Numbered from the stretch's first letter, positions 41,290-50,842 are shown. The stretch: DNA of 64,000 nt from Alteromonas mediterranea DE (GCF_000020585.3 NC_011138.3:285501-349500), one strand, 5' to 3'. Numbers and translations: made by a program. Notes: generated from the sequence alone by a model not told the origin.

Positions 41290-41934
41290 ACGCGAATTCA
41301 ACTTCAAGGTGCACTACTCGTTAACTAAAGTAGACCTACGAAAGTCATTAAGTGCATTGGCACGTTACCTGAAACCAATACGCTTTCTCGATCTGACATT
41401 TAATGTCTGTGCAATCTAGCTAATACAACAAACTTGTTGCTCCATGCTAGCAGAAGAATAAAGCAGATAAACGTTTTATTCAGGAAAACTGTTGGAACGT
41501 AGTTCTTCAGAAAAAGACCGTTTTGTTATTCCCTTTGACTACGTAAAAGTGGCGATAAATCAATCTGCTTCACTGCAATAGCGTCTCGAATAGTTGTTAA
41601 CTAGCAAGTAGCTCCTGTAGCTTTCGATAATCGCTACTAAAGGATAGATCACGTTAATGTAGATTAACGTTACTATTATCTAATAATAGATTTTTCAATA
41701 TCTTTTATTTGAAGGCGTGTACGTATTTCCATTAGCGTATAAGAAGCAAAAAGTTCAAACGAAAATTTGTCTAATATAATCTAGTCGATTGATATCAAGC
41801 GTTACGTTACTCTAACAGCTTGCGTATCAGTCTGATTTAACTTTTTAAAGTAATGCTTACCAACTATTCAAATAGTTTAATTTTACTCGTAAATCTACAC
41901 CTTCTTTAATACCTATCCTTAGATACAAAAAAAG
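41290..41934. other. Long non-coding stretch
   Basis: About 645 bases without a convincing gene; frames are short and have no family signal. The base composition is AT-rich like the surrounding island. It may be the remains of genes lost between the DprA/PRTase module and the efflux module. Confidence 0.5.
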
Positions 41935-42054
41935 CGAACAAGAGATTGCTTTTTACTTCTTTGTCCAAGAAGATTGAGGGTATGGCTAAGCAAGCGTTTC
42001 AGAACCAAAAGCACGGTTGGGGCTGACTTTATGATTCTGAAAATCTCTTGTTCG
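41935..42054 (-). terminator. Structured 3' region / long-stem terminator of the efflux operon
   Basis: The 13-base CGAACAAGAGATT (41935-41947) is exactly inverted at 42042-42054. A second inverted pair, TTTCAGAA (41997-42004) and TTCTGAAA (42035-42042), and a small AACC/GGTT hairpin are nested inside. On the minus strand the outer stem is followed by C and T7, so this can act as terminator for the operon that ends at 42080. It could also be a small inverted-repeat element. Confidence 0.5.
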
Positions 42055-42079
42055 AAACTTAAATTCTCATTAATCGAAG

Positions 42080-42439
42080 TTAATGAGAATGGCCATGACC
42101 TTTGTCAAATGAGGTTGCCTTTTCAACATTGAGGACTTTCCCTTTTTTGCTAATGCTAAAGAAAAGAGTTTCACCGTTCTCAGAGTTTATCGCTTTAACT
42201 ATATATTCTCTCTCTGTCGCTTCAACTAATTCGAAATCTCCCTGTGCGACCTTATTCCATGAAGTGTCCAGCTTCCCTACAGACATTCCATTGTTTTTAA
42301 AAGTAAGTGTTTTAGCCGTTGTCTGGGCAGCTTGGATGACCTCCATAACACTTACCTCGCCATGCGCTCCTCCATGTGCGAAAGCATTAGAAGAAGCTAA
42401 AAGCGCAGATGCAATTGTTAATACTTTTATGTGTTTCAT
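42080..42439 (-). CDS. DUF6488-like periplasmic protein with His-rich ends
   Basis: This small secreted protein has a signal peptide (KHIKVLTIASALLASSNAFA, cleaved before HGGAHGE) and a mature part of about 100 residues. Histidines cluster at both ends (HGGAHGE and KGHGHSH), which suggests metal binding. I chose the ATG at 42439 because GAGGA stands 8 bases before it. It is the last gene of the efflux operon. The family name is from memory of similar proteins beside RND pumps. Confidence 0.65.
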   Translation of the reverse strand: MKHIKVLTIASALLASSNAFAHGGAHGEVSVMEVIQAAQTTAKTLTFKNNGMSVGKLDTSWNKVAQGDFELVEATEREYIVKAINSENGETLFFSISKKGKVLNVEKATSFDKGHGHSH

Positions 42440-42456
42440 TCTGTGATTCCTCATTT

Positions 42457-42984
42457 TTACTTTAAACCTTCAACGATGTATTCACCGCTGAAAATTAGTT
42501 GAACATCAATATCTTTGTCTGTGTTGTTTTTCCAATACCAGCCATGTGACCCGTTAAAAGGAACAACAAAACTCCCTTTCATACTTTCAACAGTAGCGAC
42601 AGTGTATGACTTAAAATAGCCAGTATTATCACCATCTGGTTCACCATGAAGATCGACATATAGCTCGCCATTACTTGTTTGCCATTCATAAGTGACCTGC
42701 TGGCTCTCCATCATGCTGAGCTTATACTCGATACCTTTACCTGCTGGAACAGTAACGACCACTGTATCTTGGTCACCGTCTGTACTTGTCTTAGCAGATG
42801 GAGATTCTCCGTCCTGATTAAATACTGTTAGACCGAGCTTCTTTCCGACACCAGTAGGGTCAATGTCATACTCAGCAGGTAAAATAAATAACACTAGAGT
42901 CACTACTGCTACTGACAATGCAATTACAGTCGCTTTTATCAGTGCTCGATTTGTTTGATTAGATTCCATAAATATATTTCTCAT
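42457..42984 (-). CDS. Membrane-anchored periplasmic protein of the efflux operon
   Basis: The 175-residue protein has one N-terminal membrane helix (about 17-36) and a periplasmic domain with VPAGKGIEYKLSMMESQQVT and FNGSHGWYWKNNTDKDIDVQ. I recall such transmembrane-anchor proteins in metal efflux clusters. No metal motif is obvious. It lies between the HupE-like and DUF6488-like genes with very short gaps, so it is in the same transcript. Confidence 0.6.
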   Translation of the reverse strand: MRNIFMESNQTNRALIKATVIALSVAVVTLVLFILPAEYDIDPTGVGKKLGLTVFNQDGESPSAKTSTDGDQDTVVVTVPAGKGIEYKLSMMESQQVTYEWQTSNGELYVDLHGEPDGDNTGYFKSYTVATVESMKGSFVVPFNGSHGWYWKNNTDKDIDVQLIFSGEYIVEGLK

Positions 42985-42989
42985 AAGAT

Positions 42990-43688
42990 TTAGCTAACAA
43001 AATACCCTGTTAGTTGCATGCCAACTAACATAAAACCACCACTCATCAAGGCTGTGTTCGTTGCCGCAGAAAAACGGTCGAAACTCTCGAATTGACGCCA
43101 AAAATTAATTAACAGAAGAATAAAAATAAGAGCCATAAACTGACCAATTTCTACTCCAATATTAAAGGAGAGCAGATTTAGCGCTAGCCCATCTTCAGGT
43201 AAGTGAAACTCTTGGATCTTTGTTGCTAATCCGAAGCCATGAAACAAGCCAAAAATAAGTACAGCTTTCTTAGGGTCGGGTTGTTTACCAAAGAAGTGGG
43301 TGAATCCTCCGAGGTTATCAAACCCTTTATAAACCACTGATAAACCGATAATTGCATCAATCAGGTATGCATTAACCTGGATATTAGCTAGGACTCCAGT
43401 CATTAGAGTTAAACTGTGACCTATCGTGAACATACTTACGTAGAGCAAGACGTCTTTACTATTTCTCAGAAAAAACAGCACTCCCACTAGAAACAGCAAA
43501 TGGTCATAACCCGTAACCATATGTTTAGCTCCGATATACAGAAAAGGAATTATCTGGATACCAGTGTTGTTTTCTAAGAAGTTACGTGTACTGTCGTCTA
43601 CACCGTGTGCAAAGGCTTCAAACGAAGCCATTGCACACAGAGATAGAAGAAGGTACACCAAATGCGTTAGCTTTAATTTACCTAACAT
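42990..43688 (-). CDS. HupE/UreJ family membrane protein
   Basis: A 232-residue polytopic protein with a signal-like first helix and about six membrane segments. The motif HMVTGYDHLLFLVGVLFFLR and later IFGLFHGFGLATKIQEFHLP are typical of HupE/UreJ proteins, some of which carry nickel or cobalt. It starts 4 bases after the CzcA-like stop. Transport of a related divalent metal, or help to the pump, is inferred. Confidence 0.8.
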   Translation of the reverse strand: MLGKLKLTHLVYLLLSLCAMASFEAFAHGVDDSTRNFLENNTGIQIIPFLYIGAKHMVTGYDHLLFLVGVLFFLRNSKDVLLYVSMFTIGHSLTLMTGVLANIQVNAYLIDAIIGLSVVYKGFDNLGGFTHFFGKQPDPKKAVLIFGLFHGFGLATKIQEFHLPEDGLALNLLSFNIGVEIGQFMALIFILLLINFWRQFESFDRFSAATNTALMSGGFMLVGMQLTGYFVS

Positions 43689-43692
43689 TTAT

Positions 43693-46600
43693 TTACCCTT
43701 CGCTTTTCATTAATGAATTCCCAGAAATGTGCTCTTCAGACTTGTCGTTCGAATGTAAAATTCGAAATAGTGCGGGTAAGACGAAAAGCGTTAAGATTGT
43801 TGAAGAAATTACACCTCCTATTACAACGGTTGCCAATGGTCTTTGAACTTCAGAGCCGATTCCTGTGTTTAATGCCATTGGAATAAAACCTAGCGAAGCT
43901 ACGAGAGCTGTAGTGATAACAGGTCTTAATCTCGTTACTGCTCCTTCGATAATTGCACTTTCGAGCAATTGGTTCCTCGAAATTAAATCTCGAATAAACG
44001 AAACAAGCACTAATCCGTTCAGAATTGCTATACCAGATAACGCTATAAAGCCGACTGCCGCAGATATTGAAAAAGGGATGCCTCGAAGGTACAGAGCAAA
44101 GATCCCCCCTGTAAGTGCTAATGGAACCCCTGAAAAAATAATGAGCGAGTCTTTTATCGAACCTAGTGCTAAGAATAAAAGTAAAACAATAAGAACAAGT
44201 GTGACTGGCACCACAATGCTTAAACGCTCAGACGCAGACTGTAGCTTTTGATAAGTACCACCATATTCAATCCAGTAACTGGCAGGTAATTTAACTTTAG
44301 ATTTAATCGCTGCCTGTATATCTTGAACAAAGCTACCTAAATCTCGACCACGCACGTTGGCAGTAACAACGACTCTGCGCTTTCCGTTTTCGCGGTTGAC
44401 TTGATTAGCTCCTAAAATAACTTCCATATCAGCAAGCTCTTTTAGAGGTATATGCTCACCATTTGGTAAGGAGATAGGCAAATTAGACAGCGAATTTACA
44501 TCTTGGCGCTTTTCCTCAGGAAGACGCGCTACAATATCGAAACGTTTATCGCCTTCGTAAAATTTTCCTGCGACTTGCCCCCCCATAGACACAGCTACTT
44601 GTGTTTGAAAGTCTTCAAGGCTAAGTCCGTATAATGCGAGCTTTTCTCTGTGCGGTAGAAAAGTGAGTACTGGAAGACCTTTAGTTTGCTCTACCTGCAC
44701 ATCACGTATACCTTCAACATCCTGAATTGCCGTTTCGATTTCTTTCCCGAGTTCAGCCAAAGTATCAAAATCATCACCAAATACTTTTATTGCAAGCTCT
44801 GCTCTAACTCCAGCAAGCAACTCATTAAATCGCATCTGTATTGGTTGGAGAAATTCATACCTATTGCCTGGCACAGGTGTAACTAGTTCTTCTAATTCAG
44901 CAACTAGCTGTTCTTTAGTCTTATTAGGGTTAGGCCATTCGCTTCTAGGCTTAATAATTATAAAATTATCAGCAACGCTAGGAGGAACTGCATCTGTAGC
45001 TACATTCGCGGTACCTATTTTTGCAAATACGCGCTCTACTTCGGGTAACGCTTTTATTCTCTCTTCAAGTACTTTCTGCATCGCAATAGATTGCGATAGT
45101 GAAGTACCAGGAATTCTCAGCGCATGCATCGCGATGTCGCCCTCATCAAGGTTTGGCACAAACTCACTGCCGAGCCGCATCCCCATAAATGAAGCCAGCA
45201 CAACTAATGAAAATGCAACTATAATGACCAGCCATCTCGCCTTTAAAATAACCTTCAGAGCAGGCCTATAAAGTGATACTGAGGTATTGATAATGATGTT
45301 TTCTTTCTCAGTTACCTTGCCTTTGAAAGTTAGCGCAATAGCAGCAGGGATAAATGTAATTGAAAGTACCATCGCGCTAACAAGAGCTATTACTACCGTT
45401 ATTGCCATTGGGTGAAACATCTTTCCCTCAACACCTGATAGCGCAAATATAGGTAAGTAGACTGCGGTTATTATGAAAACCCCGAATAAAGCAGGTCGAA
45501 TGACCTCTCGTGTCGCATCGTAAACTAAGGATAAACGTTGTTTGGCGTTAAGCTCGCCTTTTTGAGTGGCATGAGAAAGTCTCCTCAAACAATTCTCAAC
45601 GATAATGATAGCCCCGTCGACTAACAATCCAAAATCGAGTGCACCTAAGCTCATCAGATTCGCTGTTGTTCGTGTTTGAATCATTCCCGTTACAGTCATA
45701 AGCATGGCGAAAGGAATAACTAAAGCTGTCAAAAATGCGGCTCTTATGTTGCCTAATAGTAAGAACAGAACAACAATGACCAAAATAGCCCCTTCAGTAA
45801 GGTTCATTTCGACCGTATCTAATGTTGTATTGACTAGTTTTGTTCGATCGTAGACAGCGTTTACGACTATTCCTTCGGGAAGTGACGCGCTAATTTCTTT
45901 TATTCGTTCACCAACACCTCTCGCGACCTTTTGGCTGTTCTCGCCTATCAACATAAAGACTGTACTCAGCACGACCTCTCGACCATTCTGTGTTGCAGCC
46001 CCAGATCTTAGCTCCTTACCTTCTTTTACTTCCGCGACGTCTTTTACTCGAACAATCTTGCCAAGGTCTGTAGGCAAAGGAATCTCAGAAATTTGTTTAA
46101 GCGTTTCCACTTGTCCAGGCAGTCGAATTAACCATTGAGCACCATTTTTCTCAATAAAACCTGCACCTTTATTTGAATTATGCTTTCCTACTGCATTTAT
46201 GACATCTTGCTGAGTCAAACCGAATAACAATAATTTATCGGGGTTCAGTGCAATAAGGATCTCGCGCTCAAATCCTCCAATTGGGTTGACTTCAACAACG
46301 CCTTCTACTTGCATCAATTGTGGGCGAATTACCCAATCATGAACTGTTCTTAAGTCTGTCGGGGAAATTGGACGACCATCTTCATTGGTTGCCCCTTCCT
46401 TAGCGTCAACCGTGAACATGAATATTTCACCAAGTCCCGTAGAAATTGGCCCCAACTCAGGCTCCAGTCCTGAGGGAAGTTCAGATTTTGCAGCGTTAAT
46501 CCGTTCATTGACTAATTGCCTAGCAAAATAGATATCAGTGTCATCATTAAAGATCGCAACTACTTGTGATAATCCATAGCGAGATACAGAACGCGTATAA

Positions 46601-46839
46601 GACAGGTTTGGAACTCCTGACAATGCGGTTTCAAGAGGAAACGTGATACGTTGCTCTACCTCCAGTGGGGTATACCCAAGTGCCTCTGTATTTATTACAA
46701 CCTGCACATTGGTAATGTCTGGTACAGCATCAATTGGCAGCTTTTGGAAGTTCCAAAGGCCAAGCATCGCTACCGCGAAAACAAAAACGAGAATTAGCTT
46801 ACTTCTCTCGATTGAAAATTTTAAAATAGCATCTAACAT
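43693..46839 (-). CDS. czcA: CzcA-type heavy-metal RND efflux pump
   Basis: This is a full-length RND transporter of 1048 residues that expels metal ions using the proton gradient. The transmembrane helix 4 motif LDFGLLVDGAIIIVEN (about 390-410) has the D-D-E pattern of HME1 pumps, which export Co, Zn and Cd, and not the Cu/Ag pattern of CusA. Early motif ELPIDAVPDITNVQV-like (KLPIDAVPDITNVQVVINT) is also standard. It forms a tripartite pump with the adaptor and outer-membrane genes upstream (12-base gap to the adaptor). Confidence 0.93.
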   Translation of the reverse strand: MLDAILKFSIERSKLILVFVFAVAMLGLWNFQKLPIDAVPDITNVQVVINTEALGYTPLEVEQRITFPLETALSGVPNLSYTRSVSRYGLSQVVAIFNDDTDIYFARQLVNERINAAKSELPSGLEPELGPISTGLGEIFMFTVDAKEGATNEDGRPISPTDLRTVHDWVIRPQLMQVEGVVEVNPIGGFEREILIALNPDKLLLFGLTQQDVINAVGKHNSNKGAGFIEKNGAQWLIRLPGQVETLKQISEIPLPTDLGKIVRVKDVAEVKEGKELRSGAATQNGREVVLSTVFMLIGENSQKVARGVGERIKEISASLPEGIVVNAVYDRTKLVNTTLDTVEMNLTEGAILVIVVLFLLLGNIRAAFLTALVIPFAMLMTVTGMIQTRTTANLMSLGALDFGLLVDGAIIIVENCLRRLSHATQKGELNAKQRLSLVYDATREVIRPALFGVFIITAVYLPIFALSGVEGKMFHPMAITVVIALVSAMVLSITFIPAAIALTFKGKVTEKENIIINTSVSLYRPALKVILKARWLVIIVAFSLVVLASFMGMRLGSEFVPNLDEGDIAMHALRIPGTSLSQSIAMQKVLEERIKALPEVERVFAKIGTANVATDAVPPSVADNFIIIKPRSEWPNPNKTKEQLVAELEELVTPVPGNRYEFLQPIQMRFNELLAGVRAELAIKVFGDDFDTLAELGKEIETAIQDVEGIRDVQVEQTKGLPVLTFLPHREKLALYGLSLEDFQTQVAVSMGGQVAGKFYEGDKRFDIVARLPEEKRQDVNSLSNLPISLPNGEHIPLKELADMEVILGANQVNRENGKRRVVVTANVRGRDLGSFVQDIQAAIKSKVKLPASYWIEYGGTYQKLQSASERLSIVVPVTLVLIVLLLFLALGSIKDSLIIFSGVPLALTGGIFALYLRGIPFSISAAVGFIALSGIAILNGLVLVSFIRDLISRNQLLESAIIEGAVTRLRPVITTALVASLGFIPMALNTGIGSEVQRPLATVVIGGVISSTILTLFVLPALFRILHSNDKSEEHISGNSLMKSEG

Positions 46840-46851
46840 TCAAGGAGTTCC

Positions 46852-48090
46852 TTAGTGGTCGTGAGACGCGCCCGACTTCTCAATATCAGCCTTTATTATG
46901 TAGCTGTTGAGAGTGACATATTCTGTTCCAGAGGGAATGCCGTTTAGTACTTCAACCCATCCCTCTGCTTTTCGGCCGAGCTCAAGCATCCGAACTTCGT
47001 ATTGATCACCAAACTTTCCATAGACCACCGTGAAATCTCTAAAAGCCTGAAGGGATTCCTCTTTCACAGCTCTTTCAACGGTGAATGAGTCAAAGAGAAT
47101 TTGGGCAGTTATAAACTGTCCTGGTGAGTAAAAGCCGTCATTATTATTGACAATGGCGCGATAGACTTTTGCTTGCGAGCCGTTAACGGCATAAAGGCTG
47201 TCAAAAATTTTAGTGCTTATCGTCTTATCGTGACCCGGAACTTGTATATCGACGGGAGCATCTAACAATTTCTTGTTTTGGTCTTCTGGATATACGTTCA
47301 GCTCTGCTATTAATTGCGAGGTATCAGTAATAGCGACTAGTTTCTTGTCTCCCGATTGTTCGCCTACCCCAATATCCTGAAATGTAATTAGGCCATCAAT
47401 CGGCGATTTAACTTGATAACTTTGCAAGCTTTCGCTTGATTGGATAGTGAAAAGAGTCTGCCCTTTCTTTACTGCTTGACCTAAAATGACATCAACAGAA
47501 GTTATTTCGCCTGGATAACGCGCAGATATATTCCTCACTGCATTGGGGGGTAAAACTAACTGGCCATATACTTTCAACCGCGCGTTAAGTTTTTTACTCG
47601 ATACGAAATCGGTTTTAATGTCCATAGCCTTTGCTAGTGAATCATCTATTTTTGTCCTTCCTTCATAGTTATCGTAAGACCATTCGTATGTTTTGCCTTG
47701 GTAATTGGCAGTAAGTGAAACTAAAAAAGAGTGAGGTTCATAGATAACCATGTCACCGCGCAGATAATTGCCCTCAACATAAAAATCTATGTCATCGATG
47801 CCATCTCCCAAACGCGTGAGTTTTACGTTCACTTCAATGTCTTCAGCTGATATTCGCTGTCCTGCATAACTAGCGTATACACGAAATTCGGGAGGGGTGT
47901 CGGTTTCATAAATCGCCAGCTCGATAGCAAGGTCACCCTGTCTCAATACTCGACCATTATTAGGGCCTTTCTCTACTTCTTCTTGAGTAATTTCTTTAGC
48001 TGACTCAGCAACAGCTAGGTTACTGATTGCGGATAAGCTAATGCCAATATGGGCAAATGCTATTAAGGTAAATAATTTGCGAAGTTTCAT
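46852..48090 (-). CDS. czcB: Periplasmic adaptor of the RND pump (CzcB-like)
   Basis: The 412-residue membrane fusion protein has an N-terminal signal-like segment, a barrel-sandwich region with VKSPIDGLITFQDIGVGEQ, and beta-barrel parts near KDFTVVYGKFGDQYEV-like (FRDFTVVYGKFGDQYEVRML). The C-terminus ends in SGASHDH. Its start overlaps the outer-membrane gene stop (ATGA). It links the inner-membrane pump with the TolC-like channel. Confidence 0.88.
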   Translation of the reverse strand: MKLRKLFTLIAFAHIGISLSAISNLAVAESAKEITQEEVEKGPNNGRVLRQGDLAIELAIYETDTPPEFRVYASYAGQRISAEDIEVNVKLTRLGDGIDDIDFYVEGNYLRGDMVIYEPHSFLVSLTANYQGKTYEWSYDNYEGRTKIDDSLAKAMDIKTDFVSSKKLNARLKVYGQLVLPPNAVRNISARYPGEITSVDVILGQAVKKGQTLFTIQSSESLQSYQVKSPIDGLITFQDIGVGEQSGDKKLVAITDTSQLIAELNVYPEDQNKKLLDAPVDIQVPGHDKTISTKIFDSLYAVNGSQAKVYRAIVNNNDGFYSPGQFITAQILFDSFTVERAVKEESLQAFRDFTVVYGKFGDQYEVRMLELGRKAEGWVEVLNGIPSGTEYVTLNSYIIKADIEKSGASHDH

Positions 48091-49376
48091 AGTGCTCTCT
48101 CATTCTTGGATACCGAAGTACCCGTTAATCTCTCTAATTCAATGTTAAATAGTTGAATGTTGGTATAGGCATCGATTAGGCTCTTCTGCGCATTTAACAG
48201 TTCTTTCTGGACCGCAAAGAGGTCCGTATATGAGTAACTTCCGATGTTGTATGCTCGACTAGCTTGCTCATTTGCTTGCTCTAACATCGGAATGGAACTG
48301 TTTGATAATTTTTGGATTACATGGAGGCTGTGCTTTAATTTGTGAGTCAACAACAGAGCATCAGTGGAAATACTTTGAAGTAAGGCATCAGATTCAGCAG
48401 CACTTTGGCTCTGCTTTGCACGCAAAGACGTGATTAATCCTTTATTACGACCTTCGCCTCCAATAGGTATTGATATCCCAGCTACAAATGCAAAGTCGTC
48501 AATTACTTCGTTTCGTCTAATGCCTGTCGACACTTCCCAAGCGGGTGACTCCTCTACTACTGCCAAATCAATTTCAGATTCAATTTCTTGTTGCTGTAGT
48601 ATGTAGCGTTGGATTTTCGGGTTTTCCTTCAATCTTTTCAAAACTTCATCTAACTCAGAAATTGAAGGAATATTTGTAAGCGTTCCAGTTACTGAAAAGT
48701 TTGTAGTGCCCTTCCACTGCGCCGCTAATGCAGATTTTGTTGCTGCAATCTCATGAACAAGATCTTCTACTTCTAGCTCGTACAAAGATAGCGAAGCGCG
48801 AGCGCGGAGTTCATCGATAGCGTTAGCTTTTGCTGCTTTTACACGACCTTCTACATTGTCCAAGAGATCTTTCGCTTGGTCTTCTGCAATCTTCGCCAAC
48901 TTTAAGTTCTCTTTTTGAGCCAATAAGGTTATATACAATCGTGCTGTATTTGCTGCGATATCAACGGCTTTAACCTCTTGATCAATTGTAGTTGCGTCAG
49001 CTTTCGATGAAGCTAGATTGACCCTAGACTCGATAATGTCATTTTCAAGTAACCATGAAATGCTCAATGTTGCTTGCAATCCAGATACCCCTGAGTTGTT
49101 ACCAGAGCCCAAGAAATCCTCGAGTTGCGCATTAACTACTTTAGGCGTGCCAACCTCAGCTTGAGTAATAAGAGCTTTTGCAGCCTCTGATTTATGTGTG
49201 AATACATGTAATTCAGGATGTTGTTGCAGGGTTAGACTAATTGCATCATTCAATGTGAGTATTTCTTGTGCATTAACACCAACAGACATCCCACTGATGG
49301 ACATGCTTATAAGCATACCACTCACAAAATACCGATTGATGATCGGTTTTTTGCTTAATTTTTTTCCAAAAAACAT
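48087..49376 (-). CDS. czcC: TolC-family outer membrane protein of the RND pump (CzcC-like)
   Basis: The 429-residue outer-membrane efflux protein has a signal peptide (cleaved near VNAQE), EILTLNDAISLTLQQHPEL at the mature start, and long helical repeats. Another Met at residue 21 is a possible start. A BlaI-like 17-bp palindrome (49331-49347) lies inside the first codons, and another lies just upstream (49433-49449), so expression of the pump genes is probably controlled here. Confidence 0.85.
   Translation of the reverse strand: MFFGKKLSKKPIINRYFVSGMLISMSISGMSVGVNAQEILTLNDAISLTLQQHPELHVFTHKSEAAKALITQAEVGTPKVVNAQLEDFLGSGNNSGVSGLQATLSISWLLENDIIESRVNLASSKADATTIDQEVKAVDIAANTARLYITLLAQKENLKLAKIAEDQAKDLLDNVEGRVKAAKANAIDELRARASLSLYELEVEDLVHEIAATKSALAAQWKGTTNFSVTGTLTNIPSISELDEVLKRLKENPKIQRYILQQQEIESEIDLAVVEESPAWEVSTGIRRNEVIDDFAFVAGISIPIGGEGRNKGLITSLRAKQSQSAAESDALLQSISTDALLLTHKLKHSLHVIQKLSNSSIPMLEQANEQASRAYNIGSYSYTDLFAVQKELLNAQKSLIDAYTNIQLFNIELERLTGTSVSKNERAL
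49331..49347. promoter_or_regulatory. BlaI-type operator site inside the czcC start
   Basis: The 17-base palindrome ACCGATTGATGATCGGT fits ACCGAT-N5-ATCGGT exactly. It lies within the first 15 codons of the outer-membrane gene. Confidence 0.7.
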
Positions 49377-49432
49377 AAATAAAATCCTTATGAAAGCTTT
49401 TTAAAAGCCTTCGACTAAGTTTGAAAATAAAA

Positions 49433-49449
49433 ACCGTTCACCGATCGGT
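49433..49449. promoter_or_regulatory. BlaI-type operator site between M56 gene and czcC
   Basis: ACCGTTCACCGATCGGT has both ACCG/CGGT ends 17 bases apart, as in the other three sites. It sits 57 bases before the czcC start and 14 bases after the M56 gene stop. Confidence 0.7.
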
Positions 49450-49463
49450 TTTTAGAATAAATT

Positions 49464-50408
49464 TTAATGGCTAAACACCGTTTCAATAAGATGATGAACA
49501 CCGTCTAAAGAAGTCATACATAGAAAAAATAATGCAATGGCAAAAGAGAACGCTACAGTCTTATTGATAGGTGACAACTGCAACCTACCCAAGAGGAAAT
49601 AGATGCGTTGCTCAAGGACATCTGCTCCGAAATTTACAACTAAAGCGCTTGATTTAAGTATGTCCTCTTGCGCATTCAGCTTTGCAACTTTAATTAAAGT
49701 GCTTGCAACGAATATCCGGTCAATTCCTTCTTCTAATACAGCATTGTCTGCATCTTGTTCCATAGCCAACACCATCTGTAGAGTTAGTAATCTTGCTACT
49801 GGTGCAAAATAAAATGAGACCAAAATACTAAAAAGCCACTTTTTCAGGGGATCATTATTTACAACATGCGCTCTTTCGTGCTTTAAAATGACATCAAGTT
49901 CTTCGGGAGTAACCTCATTCAAAAGCCCTGTAGTTATGAAGCATTTCTTGCTCCGTATTCCAGAGGTAAACGCTGCAAATTTAGGTATCTCAACTTCATA
50001 TACCCCCCGGCTTAAGTTTTTTGAGAGGCAAGTTAGCAAGCTCACCTCCTGTCTATGAAGCCATAGCTGTCTCGTCTTTGAAGTCAATACAAACATCATG
50101 TAAGAGAGCAGGAGTATTATTGTAACTGCATGCCAACTAAACCAGTTGAAATCTGATATATGATGCCAATGAGCATATTGTTTAGTTTCAAATATGCTTG
50201 AGTAGACATATATATCAAGTAAGTAAAGACAGACTAAAATGCTCATTATCCATGGCATTGAAACACAAAACCAAAGCAGAGCTTTCCTTGGTTTTAACTG
50301 AACAGATGTTAACTTTTGTCCTAGTAAAGATACGCCAATAGACACAACCAAATTAGTTATTGCGAATGCAATAGTAAAAATTGCTAGCAGGTTGAAGAAT
50401 ATTGTCAT
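49464..50408 (-). CDS. BlaR1/MecR1-like M56 membrane metallopeptidase
   Basis: The 314-residue protein has four hydrophobic segments (N-terminal near 1-30, 38-65, 92-110, and one at the C-terminus) and the zinc-protease motif HERAH (about 190-194, ILKHERAHVVNNDPLKKW). This is the BlaR1 family M56 part. The C-terminal penicillin-sensor domain of BlaR1 is absent, so the signal must be something else, probably metal. It lies 8 bases after blaI and probably cleaves that repressor. Confidence 0.82.
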   Translation of the reverse strand: MTIFFNLLAIFTIAFAITNLVVSIGVSLLGQKLTSVQLKPRKALLWFCVSMPWIMSILVCLYLLDIYVYSSIFETKQYAHWHHISDFNWFSWHAVTIILLLSYMMFVLTSKTRQLWLHRQEVSLLTCLSKNLSRGVYEVEIPKFAAFTSGIRSKKCFITTGLLNEVTPEELDVILKHERAHVVNNDPLKKWLFSILVSFYFAPVARLLTLQMVLAMEQDADNAVLEEGIDRIFVASTLIKVAKLNAQEDILKSSALVVNFGADVLEQRIYFLLGRLQLSPINKTVAFSFAIALFFLCMTSLDGVHHLIETVFSH

Positions 50409-50416
50409 TATTTTAC

Positions 50417-50803
50417 TTAATCCTTGTTCACTGACTTGAGCTTTTTTTGCTCTTCTATAAGTTGCTCTAGTTTAGTTAGTTGGTCGACACTAAATTCACT
50501 TGAGATGGAAGAAAAAGCTGCGATAAGGCTGCTATCGTCGCCAGCAATAAAGTCACTAGCAACTGACTTTATAAGCTGTCCGATCAACTCGTATCTCTCG
50601 ACTTTTGTGTTATAGATATATGCATGCCCCTCTTTTTTTCTGGCTAGAAGTCCCTTTTTGAAAAGGCGATCAAGTGTACTCTGGTAGGTATTTAAGCTTC
50701 CTCCCCTCACATTTATGAAATGCGAATAAAGTTGCTTTACATCAACATCTTTGTGCTTCCATAAATAATGTAGAACTAGCTTTTCAAGTTCACCAAGATT
50801 CAT
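50417..50803 (-). CDS. BlaI/MecI/CopY family transcriptional repressor
   Basis: The 128-residue protein has an N-terminal winged helix (LGELEKLVLHYLWKHKDVDV, then LNTYQSTLDRLFKKGLLARK and GHAYIYNTKVERYELI) and a helical dimerisation tail. BlaI-type repressors bind as dimers to palindromes and are removed by cleavage by an M56 protease; the partner gene follows. Two palindromes overlap its own promoter, which indicates autoregulation. Confidence 0.88.
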   Translation of the reverse strand: MNLGELEKLVLHYLWKHKDVDVKQLYSHFINVRGGSLNTYQSTLDRLFKKGLLARKKEGHAYIYNTKVERYELIGQLIKSVASDFIAGDDSSLIAAFSSISSEFSVDQLTKLEQLIEEQKKLKSVNKD

Positions 50804-50825
50804 ATTCGCCGCACCCTTTTAAAAA

Positions 50826-50842
50826 ACCGATTAACGATAGGT
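50826..50842. promoter_or_regulatory. BlaI-type operator at the blaI transcription start
   Basis: ACCGATTAACGATAGGT fits the 17-base ACCGAT-N5-ATCGGT pattern with one mismatch. It begins directly after the -10 element on the minus strand. Confidence 0.7.

Noticed and set aside
41228..41419. Small gene after the PRTase fragment
   Set aside because: It begins inside the PRTase end in another frame and has no recognisable features.
44864..45271. Plus-strand frames inside the CzcA-like gene
   Set aside because: They lie opposite a full-length RND transporter and have no family signal.
49331..49347. Operator inside czcC as proof of a later start codon
   Set aside because: The first ATG gives a normal signal peptide with basic n-region; operators can overlap coding starts, so the start was not moved.
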